Shown piece by piece: positions 45,481-56,439 of a DNA stretch of 64,000 nt (position 1 is its first letter; the number at the start of each line of letters is the position of its first letter). The notes under the pieces were generated by a model. The model saw only the letters and a program-made list of their open reading frames with translations. It did no database searches and was not told where the DNA came from. The position numbers and the translations under genes are program-made. The stretch lies in NCBI GenBank assembly GCA_021234155.1, contig JAJEKV010000092.1, forward strand, positions 622,001 to 686,000, in the 5' to 3' direction. This DNA is from Isoetes taiwanensis (lineage: Eukaryota; Streptophyta; Lycopodiopsida; Isoetales; Isoetaceae).

Positions 45481-46062
45481 TCATTGTAGATCAACATAGC
45501 CATAAAAATATTTCGCCACTTCATTCGCCCGCATTAATATAAAAATACAGATCGAAAACTTGACAGCAAGCTTGACAGCAATGCTCTGAGCGCCATAGCT
45601 CACACCTCAAAGTGCAGGGCTCGAAAAGAACACTGTGCAACGCAGCTCTCCCCCCATCGAGTTTCGTAAGAAGTCGCCCGGATTGCCACGTCAACAATGT
45701 AAAAAATACAAAATATTATAATAAAAAAGCAAAATATGTGGTAGCGCCACCTCATAAGCTCACAATTAAATTTCTTATCAATCTTTATAATAAATGCGGT
45801 GCCACCTCACCAACGTATTAATTGTGGTGCAATTCCTTTGCACTTTCCTTAAGCTTAAATCAATGGCCAAGTTTTAACTTCCCCCATATCCGACGGTTCA
45901 GGGATGTGGTGCATGCCCCCATGCATGCCCATGCATGCCCCTATCAGATCTGAGGGCCACAATTGCGCCACCTACTTTACCCAAGGGTGAACGGTCGAGA
46001 TCAACACCAATATATAACATGTTCATGATGCGCCAGCATGTGATATACGTTTATAATATATA
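45481..46062. other. non-coding; dispersed ATGCATGC repeat at 45870-46010
   Basis: No gene. Contains the mate of the 40290-40450 repeat. The last base, A at 46062, is the host base preceding the Helitron. Confidence 0.55.
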
Positions 46063-47434
46063 TCTATATATAATAATAAAGGCGTTTTATGATAGTCTGT
46101 GCGCAGTTTTGACCGTTGATTTTTTTATTTTATTTTAGTTCGTTAGATTTACAGTTTTGTTTCGCGGGCGGTTCCACTCAAACCTGAAGACGATCTCTCC
46201 GTTTGATTCTGGCGCAGGCATTTGTGGGCCGCCTTCTAAATTTGTAGGCATTGATCTGGCACATAATACAATAAGATAAGTCAAGGTAACTTTCTTTTGC
46301 TTGCTTTCATTCTTCTAAAATTACGGATTTCATTAGATATTTTTTTCTTCATTCCTTGCATGAAATGGGAGGCAGTTCCTTGCCAGTCTCGAATGCTGGA
46401 TTGGCATGGAGTTTTTTTAGGCTTGATGATATCTTCTCCGATCTCTCCATTCACATGCAACCGGGGTCGTGAGATCAAAAATAAGCGTTTGCTATGGTAC
46501 TCACTGTAGCTGGTTTCTCTCCTTCCGTCTTTCTCATTCTCAAATTTGTGGATGCAGCATGGGCAAGACAAAGAAGCAATACATCTTTTCTCTTTGCAAT
46601 TGGTTCATACATTTACGATGCATTTAATCCCGGATTGAAGAGTATATGAGGCTTGCCATGGAACTCCGCCGAATACCTACATCATGTGCTATTTGTGGTG
46701 AATACCTACTTAAATTTGTTTGTGGTGAATTCAGCTTGCTTCTTTTCTGTGTTTCTTTTCGCAAACAAATCCTAGATATGCGGCTTCTCTATATGCATCA
46801 CAACTGATTTCTCTCTCTTTTATCCACGATTGCTTCTTCTCTAGACCGCAATTAAGCTTTGGGCTTTAGCTCTAATCCCGTTTGTTGCTAAAAATTGCAT
46901 AACTCTAGATTATGTGAGAAGTTTAATTTCGGATTCAATCATTTTCTTCTCATCGTACTCTATTTTTTGTTGTATGGCACTTCTCATTTTGTTGTAGAAA
47001 ACACCCAAAGGCGTCTCTGATTTTTTTGAAACAAGGGGTTAGTTTTCTTGGTATAGGCTTTTGGTTTAATCTCATGTTAGTTATCAAAACTGGTGATGGC
47101 ACACTTTGTTATTTGGAAGAGTCATGATAACTCACAAGGGGTGGACATATTAGTGGGATAAACCGTAACTACAACTGGTCTAGGTTTTTGTACTATTTGA
47201 TTCTTTGTGCGACCTTCCGGGATCTTGTGGTGAATATGGTGTTTGGAGAAATGTCTCACTAGGTCTTACTAGGTCGAGGCGCCAGGATAAGCGGGGATAA
47301 GCTTACAACTTTCCAACAAAGGACCTAATAAGGATCCTACAAGTATTGTAAAGGAATAGTCTTTGGAATAGTCATTGCAAATTTTTGCTATTAAATTAAA
47401 TCAAACCGATGGTATGTTATATTTGTTGCCTATT

Positions 47435-48660
47435 GATGCAATGTGAACAATTTTGCAAGTACTCCTTTACCGCTTACGTGATTCCAAGTCGGATCCGTAA
47501 GATGCTTAACCGGAGTTGATTGCTTTTCTCGAGACATAAACACGTGAAATGACATGCATTTTATTGGCGTGTCAAAATTGATGGACAGGATGTCAAGGAT
47601 GTTACTTTTTAGAAAGCCGGCGATGCGGCTATAGGTGTGGTTCCACAAGATACGGTATGCTAAATTTATCTTTCTGCAAAACTTTAGATGCATTCCGAAT
47701 TGTGATCGTAGATAAAATAGAGTCTTGTAGGTCAACTACAAGACTCTATTTTGATACTACAAGGCACGTTAGCAAGTCTTTTTGAGGACAAGGATGAGAT
47801 ATATAGCATAAGATTAAGTTGCCTCTTGCAGGTTCTGTTCAATGACACCAAGATGGACGCATGTCGGAATCGAGGAGGATGTTAGTGTTTGGCAGATTTG
47901 GAAATCACATTAGAGTGTCGTCTCTCTCATCCTTCATTATAATGGTAGCAGACAAATTTCCAGACATGATATGGGCATAGGGTGACAGTATTTTTCATAT
48001 ATGATAACTAGATCAATGTTGCTATCGTTATAAGGATGTTTATGCTCACATGATGCAGGTTTATGAAGCGACCAAGCAAGCATTTGTACATGAGGTCATA
48101 TTGAATTTTCCGGATAAATATCGGACACCGTTGGTGAGAGAGGCTTAAAGGTTTGACATCCTCTCTTTATTCAAATTCTTATCATTTATTGTTCATTTTT
48201 CAAGCGTTATTAGTACTTTTGGCAGTAAAAGTGCAAAGACACACTTGTTTGCAGTTAAGCAGAGGAGAAAAACAAAGAGTTGCACTTGCACGATGTTCTT
48301 GAAGTCATCTCCAATAATGTGGGTGGTTGTGCGATGAGGCAACCAGTTCTCACGGACAAAGACAACCGAAGCAAAATTTTTGGATCTTTGAAGTCTCTTG
48401 CAAGGAACAGAATCTGCGATTTTTATTGCCCAATCGCTCTCTACAAAGAATGCAATGTGATGGGGTAATCATTATAATCCGGCAAGTTTAGTTGAATGTC
48501 GGAAAATCTTTTAATCTTTTTGGTATCATATCATCTAGATTATCGTGTTGGAGAATGGGAAGATTGTGGAGCGAGGTACACATGAATATCTTCTAGTCAG
48601 CCGGAGGGAGATATCGCCCAACTATGGGCACAAACAGAAGTACACGGGATATCGTAGAGG
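47435..48660 (+). pseudogene. captured ATM/ABCB mitochondrial ABC transporter NBD, several exons
   Basis: Plus-strand pieces in family order: ILQVLLYRLRDSKS (47446-47487, just after Walker A); DGQDVKDVTF and IGVVPQDT (47580-47659, Q-loop, with a stop between); VLFNDT (47832-47850); VYEATKQAFVHEVILNFPDK then VGERGLK after a shift (48059-48150); GEKQRVALAR (48262-48291, end of the ABC signature exon); KSLARNR and AIFIAQSLST (48390-48450); IIVLENGKIVERGTHEYLL then AQLWAQ (48540-48650). The Arabidopsis family (ATM3/ABCB25) exports sulfur compounds from mitochondria for cytosolic Fe-S assembly. Intron-like gaps remain, and at least four frameshifts or stops kill the frame. Membrane domains are absent. 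Confidence 0.9.
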
Positions 48661-50436
48661 AACCCGAGCTTAAAGAGCTAATGGCGACATCGAGAAGGCA
48701 AGAGTTGAAGACTTATACCTTGAGCGACTCTCAATTATAATGAGCAACGCTGTTCTCTTAGCAACTACATACAACATTGCAACATGCCAATTTTGTCTCA
48801 CTCTCGGCATGAGAAGATGTCCGCAAACTTCAATCGGACCAAAGGTATCTATGAAGGTTAATTTTGTCCTTGGAGTCGTTCTACAGATACCAAACAAAGT
48901 GTATTTCTTAGTCCTGGTAATTTGGGTGAAGAACTCCCTTCTACATTGGTGTATAGCGGGGAAAGATGCTATGGCGGATCCTTCATTGCGAGGTCAAGAG
49001 GAATTTCCCTTAGAAATTGGAACTTAAGATTGCTCCTCTGAAAGAGGTTTTCAAGCAAATTATTTAACAAAGATTATTCTTTGTTTACCAATTTCATTGC
49101 TTCAAGGCAGCTACCAAAAATGTCCCTGCAGTCAGGGCTATTGGCAAAAAGTCCTAATAAGTTAAAAAATTTACCAGAAATCCCATTGTAAACAGTAATA
49201 CAATTAAGTGTATATAGTAAGTATATATGAATGTCTTAAACGTCTTCAAGGATTTTAGCATTTCTCACAAAGCCTCTACAAGTTAAAAGTCTAGAATAAA
49301 ATGCCCCTACAAAATTTTACTTGCAGAATAAGAGCATCTGTTGTATTTTAACAGTATTTGGCTTTTTTATTTACATAGACAATGTGGTATGCAATTCATG
49401 TTGCGACATATCTCTTGGGCTAGAAGATTGATAGAAGGTCAAACGTTCATTTATATGACATGTTGAAATTGTGCCCCTTACGACTATTTGAAATGTGGAA
49501 GAAATCTCAATAAGCAATATGTACCTACAATGATGTGATTATTACATTAATTTGGAGGCACTAGCCGTAACACACAAGGCTTTTATGCCCGGCAACGCGG
49601 CTTTCACATTCCTAGACATTTGAGGCGCTAGCCATAACACACAAAATCCATTCATTGTAAATTAAATTTGATGGGGAGGCGAGATATGCTTGCTCTGGAG
49701 ATGGTCACAAAATCAAACACGTTTACTAAATGTCTTTTTTTTTTTGTACTTGGAGAAGCTATTTTTCTAAGGCTACAGGTACTCAACATAGTAAGGATGC
49801 AACCATTAATTCATGTTTTTCTTTCATGTCAGCATGGCTTTGCAGATGGAGGTTAAAGTCGCAACAGAGATGGCACCCTTGTGTTGCATCGTCTAAGATA
49901 TCCTTAGATGCAGTGGCGATAGCTATCATCCCTTTTTATTTCAATTTAGTACTTTTGCATTTTTATTTTTTTATTTTGTTTTTGACAACAGGATGGATTC
50001 TAAAGCAGAGCAAAGGACGGAGCACACAAAGTTATTTTACATTTTTTTATTTGGGTTTTACTTTTTTCGTATCCATGTAACGTAACCTAATGTTTGCAAA
50101 TAAGGGGTTTACATGTTGTTTGAATGCGACTTGCATGGTCTAAAGTTCTACAACAAAAACAATTCCAAGATTCCAATGTTAATATTTGTTCCCTACTGAA
50201 GCATAATTTTTTCGCCTTAGTACATCTTTACATTAATACCCTTTAGATGTTCTCTAACTTAATTCACTATCTTTATTAATTTTTGAATTTATGCCTGATG
50301 GAAAGCCCAATAAGGATGACTGAAAATTCTACTCTTTAAATATTCTCAAAATCCATTATCTCTATTAGTTTTTATGCCCGCCAATTTGAATGAAGCCGCT
50401 TTTAATACAATTCCAACATTTTATACCTGACTAAAA

Positions 50437-50464
50437 GCCCAGCAACGCTGGGCACTTTTTCTAG
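50437..50464 (+). other. Helitron 3' terminus: hairpin, 7-nt spacer, CTAG
   Basis: Stem GCCCAGC / GCTGGGC (7 bp) with loop AAC, spacer ACTTTTT, then CTAG followed by host T. The architecture matches the minus-strand end at 62172-62199 exactly in stem, loop, spacer and tetranucleotide lengths. Confidence 0.9.
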
Positions 50465-50711
50465 TATTATATAATGATAATATATATTATCATAGTCATA
50501 TCATATTATCGCAGAATCCACAACAGTAGAAGCTCACCAAAAATGACGGACCCTTATAGTATAAATATGAATCGAACACTGGCGCCACCACACTCCCTCT
50601 GGTATCCGTACGACATTCAAACTATAAAAACCTTATATTTTTCTTACGTATACGGTACCAGAGAGGCAATAAAAAAACCCATTTGATGCACTCACATGTT
50701 TCATACCCCAT

Positions 50712-50780
50712 AATCTAGGTGAACCCCCCGGGAGGCCTGCCTGACTCGCCGGAATCCAAGGCAGAGGGGCATTCGTGTAA
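50712..50780 (-). repeat. inverted mate of the repeat at 35105-35190
   Basis: Reverse reading gives AATGCCCCTCTGCCTTGGAT, CCGGCGAGTCAGGCAGGCCT and CCCGGGGGGTTCACCTAG. It lies directly next to the MITE at 50776. Confidence 0.65.
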
Positions 50781-50985
50781 CGTGAAGTCACGGGTGCCCT
50801 AGATTCAGTGCCACATGGCGGCCATCCAACGGTTGGAGACAAGAATAGCAGGTGGAAATCCAGAATGTCATGCAGAATGTCAGCTAGAATTCAGGGCAAC
50901 ATTCAGGAAAAGAATGGTTGCCACGTGGCGCGACGCCATTGGATGCGAGGGCTGAATCTAGGGCACCCTGACTTTATGTTTGTGG
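50776..50985. mobile_element. about 210-bp MITE with GGGTGCCCTAGATTCAG inverted repeats
   Basis: GGGTGCCCTAGATTCAG at 50792-50808 is mirrored exactly at 50952-50968, and similarity extends outward by about 15 bases (GTCAC versus GTCA). Internal CCACATGGCGGCCATCCAAC is mirrored by GTTGCCACGTGGCGC...CATTGGAT. The end positions and target duplication are not settled. Confidence 0.75.
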
Positions 50986-51030
50986 ATTAGCTACTTTCCC
51001 AGAAGGAAGAACAATCATCCATTTTGTGGA

Positions 51031-52084
51031 TTAGCAGGCTCTATTCATAAAGTAAAGTAGCGATGATGGCCCAAAAATCAAGTAACAACACAAAAGAAAA
51101 AAATCCAAACAAGGAAAAAATGCGCGAAGGAAATGAATAACAAAAAGAAGAAAAAATAAGTGATCGATCTGATAAGAATAATGCCGAGGAGGAGCGGGAA
51201 GAATAGGGGGCTGGGGCTGATGGGCTGCAAGGTATAAAGGGCTGTAAAGCATTCTAGATTCGGCACCCAAGTTGGAATCTAAGCCAGCATTAAGAAGGGC
51301 TTCACCGGAAGCACATGACTCATTGGGCGACCAGGGGAGCCGGAGTTGTCCATTTGTTCGGATGGGCATTGTACCCAATTGACTGGTAGGGCTTGAATCC
51401 ATTCGGGCAAGTCTTAGAGGAGCTCCTTTTGCCTCATCAAGGTCTAGCTCTCGGCCATGCTTGCCGTGGGGCCGGTTGGTTTAAAAGCATTGTCGGAGTT
51501 GGAGCTCCAGAAGTCGTGTTTGGAGTTGTATTATCTTGCAGATCAGTTGTTATGCTCGAAATCAGTCGATCTGAAAAACTCAGACTCCTGCTACTTCCAT
51601 TTCCTGCCTCTGTTGCCGATCCTAGTGTAAAATCCATCTCCTTTGTATTTTTCTCTGATGGGCTTATCCTCGGGCTTAGAAACTTGATCCAGATGAATAA
51701 TGCAGCTTTTAGGAGCCTGATTCAGCTCCAAATAGTGCTTGTGATTTTTTTTCCAATGTTTTGAGCTGCAAGAAAGTGGATAAGCTTGATAACTGAAGAA
51801 TGCAAGACAAATCCGACAGACTGGTTAGCACTTCTATGCTCTTTGCAGCTTCGGAGGTTAGCAAACACTACAACCAAAATGTGTAAACGCTGTAAAGATT
51901 ATAACCCAAAGGTGTTATTTGCGAAAGCTCTCGAGCACAAAATTTTCCGAGCACATAATCTCCAACATGATGTCACTGCATTTATTAGGTTCTAATAGTG
52001 TTTGCACACACGTGTCACTACCAAAATGCTTCAAATAAAATAGAACCAAATAAATAGCTTCAAACAAAAAATGATAACTGAATT
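51031..52084. other. no gene recognised
   Basis: Minus-strand frames at 51637-51437 and 51402-51250 have an ordinary plant-protein look (serine-, threonine- and proline-rich; GQLRLPWSPNESCASGEALL) and could be exons of an unidentified gene fragment, but no domain is recognised. The plus-strand frame at 51393-51764 overlaps them. Confidence 0.4.
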
Positions 52085-53393
52085 ATATATGAGTGATAGA
52101 ATAGAATAGAATAGTGAATGATAAGAACAATCCTAAATTTACGTGACCCATGTAAAGATGTCTAAGAGAAAATAAAGATAGAAGAATATTGCCTAGGATG
52201 TTGGAGTGGACGAAGTGAGAGAAGGAACAAATCTATAGATTGTAGAATAACAGAAAGAGCAAGAAAATATCCAGTCTCTAAGTTCAAATACCAGCTTAGC
52301 TATGGTCCGATCGAAAGGAGCTTAATATGTAATAAAATCTAGATTACCATGAAAACGAAAATTGGAAGATGTGAGACGAGAGTGATATTTTTAAATTGTG
52401 GTTATGAACAAACAAGTTATGAGTCAAGAATAATTACGGCCACTTGAGGTAATAAACAAATAAGTTATAAGGCTTGAAAAAAATAGAGCTAGGGATGATA
52501 ATATGGCATCAAGATGGCAAAGTCAGAGCCAGAATGATAGGTACCTTAGGGTGACAGATACCGTAAAAAGAAAATCAATGTAAACAACAGGCTAAACATC
52601 GGATTACCAAAACAAAGGAGTCAAAGGGCGTTTGATGCAAAAAGATTGAAGCAGGTACCTATATAATATAAGGCAACTAGGCAAGAAAACTATCAGGAAA
52701 GAGCAGGTACCTATGAAATCTAATGTAACAAGGCAAGAAAGCTATCAGGAAAGAGAGGAGTCCATAGGAAGAATACTTTGATTCAAGCAACTGCGGCCAA
52801 AAGATTGTAGCCAACAAGAATAATACAAACATACCTATTGAACTTGGGAAGGTTGCCTAGAAAAACCACGGCATGGGGCTATTGTCAATGGGGAATTAAA
52901 GCATTAGATAATCATCGTAAAGGAGAAGGTAAAAACCAACCATTACCTAGTTGGGCCAAAGACCATAAGAACTTCCAACAATGAATAAAAAATGCAAATA
53001 TAAAAAACAAGCCACAAAAATGAGAATGAACAATTGTAAAAATAAAAAATACAAATTAAACCAATGGATTGAGGACATGAATTGATGAAACATAACAATG
53101 AACGGTAAAAAATGCAAATATAAAAAACAAGCCACAAAAATGAGAATGAACAATTGTAAAAATAAAAAATACAAATTAAACCAATGGATTGAGGACATGA
53201 ATTGAGCGCTAGCTGTAGCGCAAACTGATTTGATGAAAAAGAAGGTGAGTGTAGAGGTGGCAAAAAAACCGGGCAGACAATTGAAAAATGCACAAACTTA
53301 TTGGGATCAAATCTAAGACTAAGGATGGATTATGTCCCTACGACACTTGAAAGCATTGACAAAGGAGTTCTTGCAATATAGGAGAATACAATT
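52085..53393 (-). mobile_element. body module, left part, copy 2 (inverted)
   Basis: Reverse complement of 13735-12507. It lacks the LINE2 tail of copy 1 and has a 120-bp tandem duplication (52991-53230). It starts with a GAATA microsatellite (52088-52105) absent from copy 1. In the inverted orientation it ends at GAGAATACAA and joins T2. Together with 25449-33775 it completes one inverted body, split by the 18.3-kb block. Confidence 0.85.
52991..53230. repeat. 120-bp tandem duplication in the body, copy 2
   Basis: AATGCAAATATAAAAAACAA starts at 52991 and again at 53111, with the following sequence up to GAGGACATGAATTGA repeated almost exactly. Copy 1 has one unit (12690-12800). Confidence 0.9.
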
Positions 53394-53563
53394 AAATTTG
53401 ATGGTGTACGAGACATACTGTAAAATAAGGGCTCCATAAAGTGAGGGCTCCAGTCAGGGTTACTGTAAATACGTAAATACAGGCTGGGATGAGAGGCTCA
53501 AAGACTCGAGCAAGCACTTGAAAGAGATTGTACAAAATGGCAAGTATAAATTGTAACTAATTT
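53394..53563. repeat. T2 flank, copy 2
   Basis: Same orientation and nearly the same sequence as 22098-22290, starting TTAAATTTGATGGTGTA. It contains CGAGCAAGCACTTGAAAGAG, which copy 1 lacks. It is cut by a retroposon at 53564. Confidence 0.8.
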
Positions 53564-54765
53564 TTTTTTTGAAGAACTGTGTCATCAATATATTAAAAGA
53601 ATGGTAATGTTACAAAGCAAGTGAGGAGGAAGGAGAACTGCCCCAAAGAGACAGCGATACCTCGACACTCCACAACAAACTCACAGGAAAACTGCAACTC
53701 TACTGCTGTACAAACCGACCATCACCATCTACAACACCCAAGAAGTCCCGCCAAATGGCAAACTTCCGCTCTACTACTCCCCTAAACATCAGAAAGCTTT
53801 GAAAAAACTTGTACCTGAGTCGAGGAATCAGAGAGGCTGCAGGCTGCTGAATCAATGCATCTTGGATTCTGGAGCACCATCGACTATCTCAGCATGGGTT
53901 ACCAAAGAACTCGAGAAAGAATGGTGCAGAGGTGGCCTATGTTCAGAATGCAATACAGCAACCAGAATGGATGATTGAGGCTATTGCAGATGTGACAAGA
54001 GCATATACACAAGATTTACCCACGCTTAAGAAGACCGGTGGCCAAGCGCAGTTGGCCTGAAGGCTGTGGCCCGAAAAAGAAGAAGACTGTTACTGCCAGA
54101 GGTTGTCCTTTCTTGAAAAATTGAAATAAATACTTGAAATATGACATGTATTCTGAAGCCCCATTATGCAATACTGCTCCCCCTGCTTCACAACTATCTG
54201 CCTGCTGCCTGAAACAATTAAGGAAACTCTGCATCTGCTTCACATCCTGCCATACATCAGTGTCTTCTATTGCCCACTTCCACAGCCACTGTATTTGTTC
54301 ATGAATTTTCATTATTGGGTCTTGAATTACGACCCCATCAGTTAGTTGCACTGCATCAACAAATTCTGCTACAATTTGTGATGTTGGGTCTTGAACCCCA
54401 TCAATCTGCTGCCCTGGATCTGGCTTCTCGATCCCATCAGCCGTCAATTGAAGCACTTGGTGAAGAAATTCAACCTCTTTGGGAAATTGTTCTTTAAGGA
54501 TAATTCTTACTGCAACATCCTCCTCCAAAGAGAATTTTTCAACGACAATGGGTTGTTGCTGCTGTCTGTCTGCAATGGAAATAACCGCTTCTTGAATTTC
54601 GTCAATTTGCTGAACTGGGTCCTGTATCTCAACCCCATCAACCTGCTGCTCTGAGTCTTCTATCTGGACCCCATCAGCCTTCAACGGAAGCACTTGATCT
54701 CCATTGATTTTCTTCCTTTTCTTCATCTTCTTGGCATGTAGATAACCCTCAAGAATATCTGAAAG
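53564..54765 (-). mobile_element. 1.2-kb minus-strand retroposon with poly-A tail
   Basis: Poly-T at 53564-53574 follows CTAATTT of T2; reversed, the element ends ATATATTGATGACACAGTTC plus poly-A. Its far edge is near 54765, where ATCCTGATGGCTTGATATGG resembles the continuation of T2 in copy 1 (22287-22305), so the two sides appear to be one interrupted site. It could be a 5'-truncated LINE or a processed copy of a small gene; the 236-residue ORF starts only about 40 bases from the 5' edge, which favours a small complete unit. Confidence 0.55.
54016..54726 (-). CDS. 236-residue ORF with internal repeats, unknown function
   Basis: Uninterrupted frame starting MKKRKKINGDQVLPLKADG. Residues about 18-50 and 92-145 consist of repeats of the type DGV-x-IQDP-x-QQID (DGVQIEDSEQQVDGVEIQDP, DGIEKPDPGQQIDGVQDP, DGVVIQDPIMKI). 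An acidic, glutamine-rich N-terminal half follows a basic start. The C-terminal part has IQWLWKWAIED and a hydrophobic MSYFKYLFQFF stretch. No family recognised. It may be a retrotransposed copy of an expressed gene or part of a LINE. Whether it is translated is unknown. Confidence 0.45.
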   Translation of the reverse strand: MKKRKKINGDQVLPLKADGVQIEDSEQQVDGVEIQDPVQQIDEIQEAVISIADRQQQQPIVVEKFSLEEDVAVRIILKEQFPKEVEFLHQVLQLTADGIEKPDPGQQIDGVQDPTSQIVAEFVDAVQLTDGVVIQDPIMKIHEQIQWLWKWAIEDTDVWQDVKQMQSFLNCFRQQADSCEAGGAVLHNGASEYMSYFKYLFQFFKKGQPLAVTVFFFFGPQPSGQLRLATGLLKRG

Positions 54766-54879
54766 ATCTAATCCTGATGGCTTGATATGGAAAAATATGC
54801 TGTTGAACCAGAAACGGCCGGAATTATCTGAGCCAGTTTTGTGCTGTGAAAGCAGAGGAGAAAGCTGATTGCCTTAATG

Positions 54880-55960
54880 CTGATTAACACATCCCTCAAC
54901 CTTGTTGCCGATTCATCCTTGAAGCTTGGATACAAGATAAATTCCTACACGAATAGTTCCACAAAGATGCATCAGGCAGATATCCCGGAAGCTTGGCCTT
55001 TTTGCCAAAAATGCTCCTATTATTCTATGAACGCCCAAAAATTGTTGGATTATTGGACCTTTAACAGATTATCAGCATGGTGCATGCCATCAAGATATCT
55101 CATTTGGAAAATTTGTTGGGTTGGAAGTGCTGCTTGAAGCAAGAGCAAGACAGATAGAGGAAGCAGCATGATAGAGGACAAAGGAAAAATAGAAATCCAA
55201 TGCATAAATTTCGGATCTACAGGCCGAATCTGCTAAAATATGGTTCGGATCTACAGGTCGAATCTGCTAAAAGTGCTCTTAGGCTAAATATGGCAGAGGA
55301 AAAATAGAAACTAGTCGTCTAAAATATGCTCTAAGGCTAAACATGGCAAAGGAAAAATAGGAACTAGCAGACAGCTATTTAGAAGACTAGAACTAGAGGC
55401 CAAAATTGAGGCCAAAATCTGTTATTGTTGTAGCACAGGGCTCAGCAAAAGAAATTGGACTGTACAAAGCCAGGAGACAGTTAATCAAAAAATATGTCAA
55501 TGATCATGCAACAAAACAGCCACAGGATCTGGCAAGACATCATGTTTCGGGGATTTTGAATGAGCACGAAAAAATAATGTCCAGGAACCACAAACATTAG
55601 CATCACAATGGATAAATGGATCTAAGTAAAATTCTTGATGCTTATGAGAAAGTTTCGTGAGCAGTAGATGATAACAATGAGGGAAAACGAAATGGTACAA
55701 GAAGAAACAAAAACCTAGAGAGAAGCAAAGAACGACACCAAGAGCAAAAAGAGAACAATATTTTACAACAAACATGAAAAAACAAAGGACCATCTTCTAG
55801 AAGCAGAATGAAAAAGCAACCCATTTACAAACTACAAACTGCTAGATGAAAAGAAGCATACGATTTAAGCAACCCATCTACAAACTACAAACTATTAGAT
55901 GAAAACAAGCCTATAATTTAAGCAACCCTTCTACTTAGAAAATCAAGTAAGTAACTACTT
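54880..55960. other. non-coding with short tandem duplications
   Basis: GGTTCGGATCTACAGG-type units are duplicated at 55208-55270, and a pair with AAGGCTAAACATGGCA occurs at 55285-55365. TTTAAGCAACCCATCTACAA with ACTACAAACT repeats two to three times at 55805-55930 (about 57 bp). A 64-codon frame at 55406 has no recognised match. Confidence 0.55.
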
Positions 55961-56155
55961 AGAAACACAAGAAAGTAGGAAGACAAAACAGAAAAGAAGG
56001 AACGCTCAAGAGGAAGGCCGATGATGAAAACCTAGAATTGATGAAATATATAAGCTGTAAAAAAGGTCTCATAAGTATAAAATAGACGTTCCAAAAAAGG
56101 CCCGTCTTCTCCAAGAACGATGGTTCTATATTGTCATAGAACCATTGCATTGCTC
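55960..56155 (-). repeat. third partial copy of the body right part
   Basis: Matches 26330-26520, including CCGATGATGAAAACCTAGAA, AAAATAGACGTTYCAAAAAA, GGCCCGTCTTCTCCAAGAA and the hairpin GGTTCTAT...ATAGAACC. Homology stops right after the hairpin, at CATTGCATT. Confidence 0.8.
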
Positions 56156-56439
56156 ACTCTTGAGGACCATCATCCATTGGCAGACCTTGAATAATGCCAT
56201 CCTGGATGATGTTAGTAAAAGAAGTATTATAAAGATGTCATTTCCATCAGACACACAATTCTCTTCTCTAAAGCTTGGTAATAATTATCCTATGTGCAGC
56301 CCTCTCAAGGCACAGTGCTATAATTTTAATATACCTATGGCATCCCTGCAATTGCCTTATATAATAATTTTAGCTTTGAAAAATGCATGTGCGTGCATTT
56401 ATTAACCATATTGTGAGCCTCTAATTTCTATACATGTCC

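Larger units (their letters stand above)
46063..50464 (+). mobile_element. 4.4-kb non-autonomous Helitron with captured gene
   Basis: The 5' end is A|TCTATATATAATAATAAAGG and the 3' end is CTAG|T with the hairpin GCCCAGC-AAC-GCTGGGC seven bases upstream. These are the three Helitron hallmarks: TC start, hairpin plus CTRR end, and A/T insertion without target duplication. No Rep/helicase ORF is present. It carries an ATM-type ABC transporter fragment (47435-48660). Decayed end-like sequence at 49586-49617 (GCCCGGCAACGCGGC, then CCTAG) suggests an older terminator or a nested copy. Confidence 0.88.

Noticed and set aside
52943-53293. 116-codon hydrophobic ORF on the minus strand
   Set aside because: It is generated by the 120-bp tandem duplication in the repeat body; the single-unit copy at 12607 gives a different frame length.
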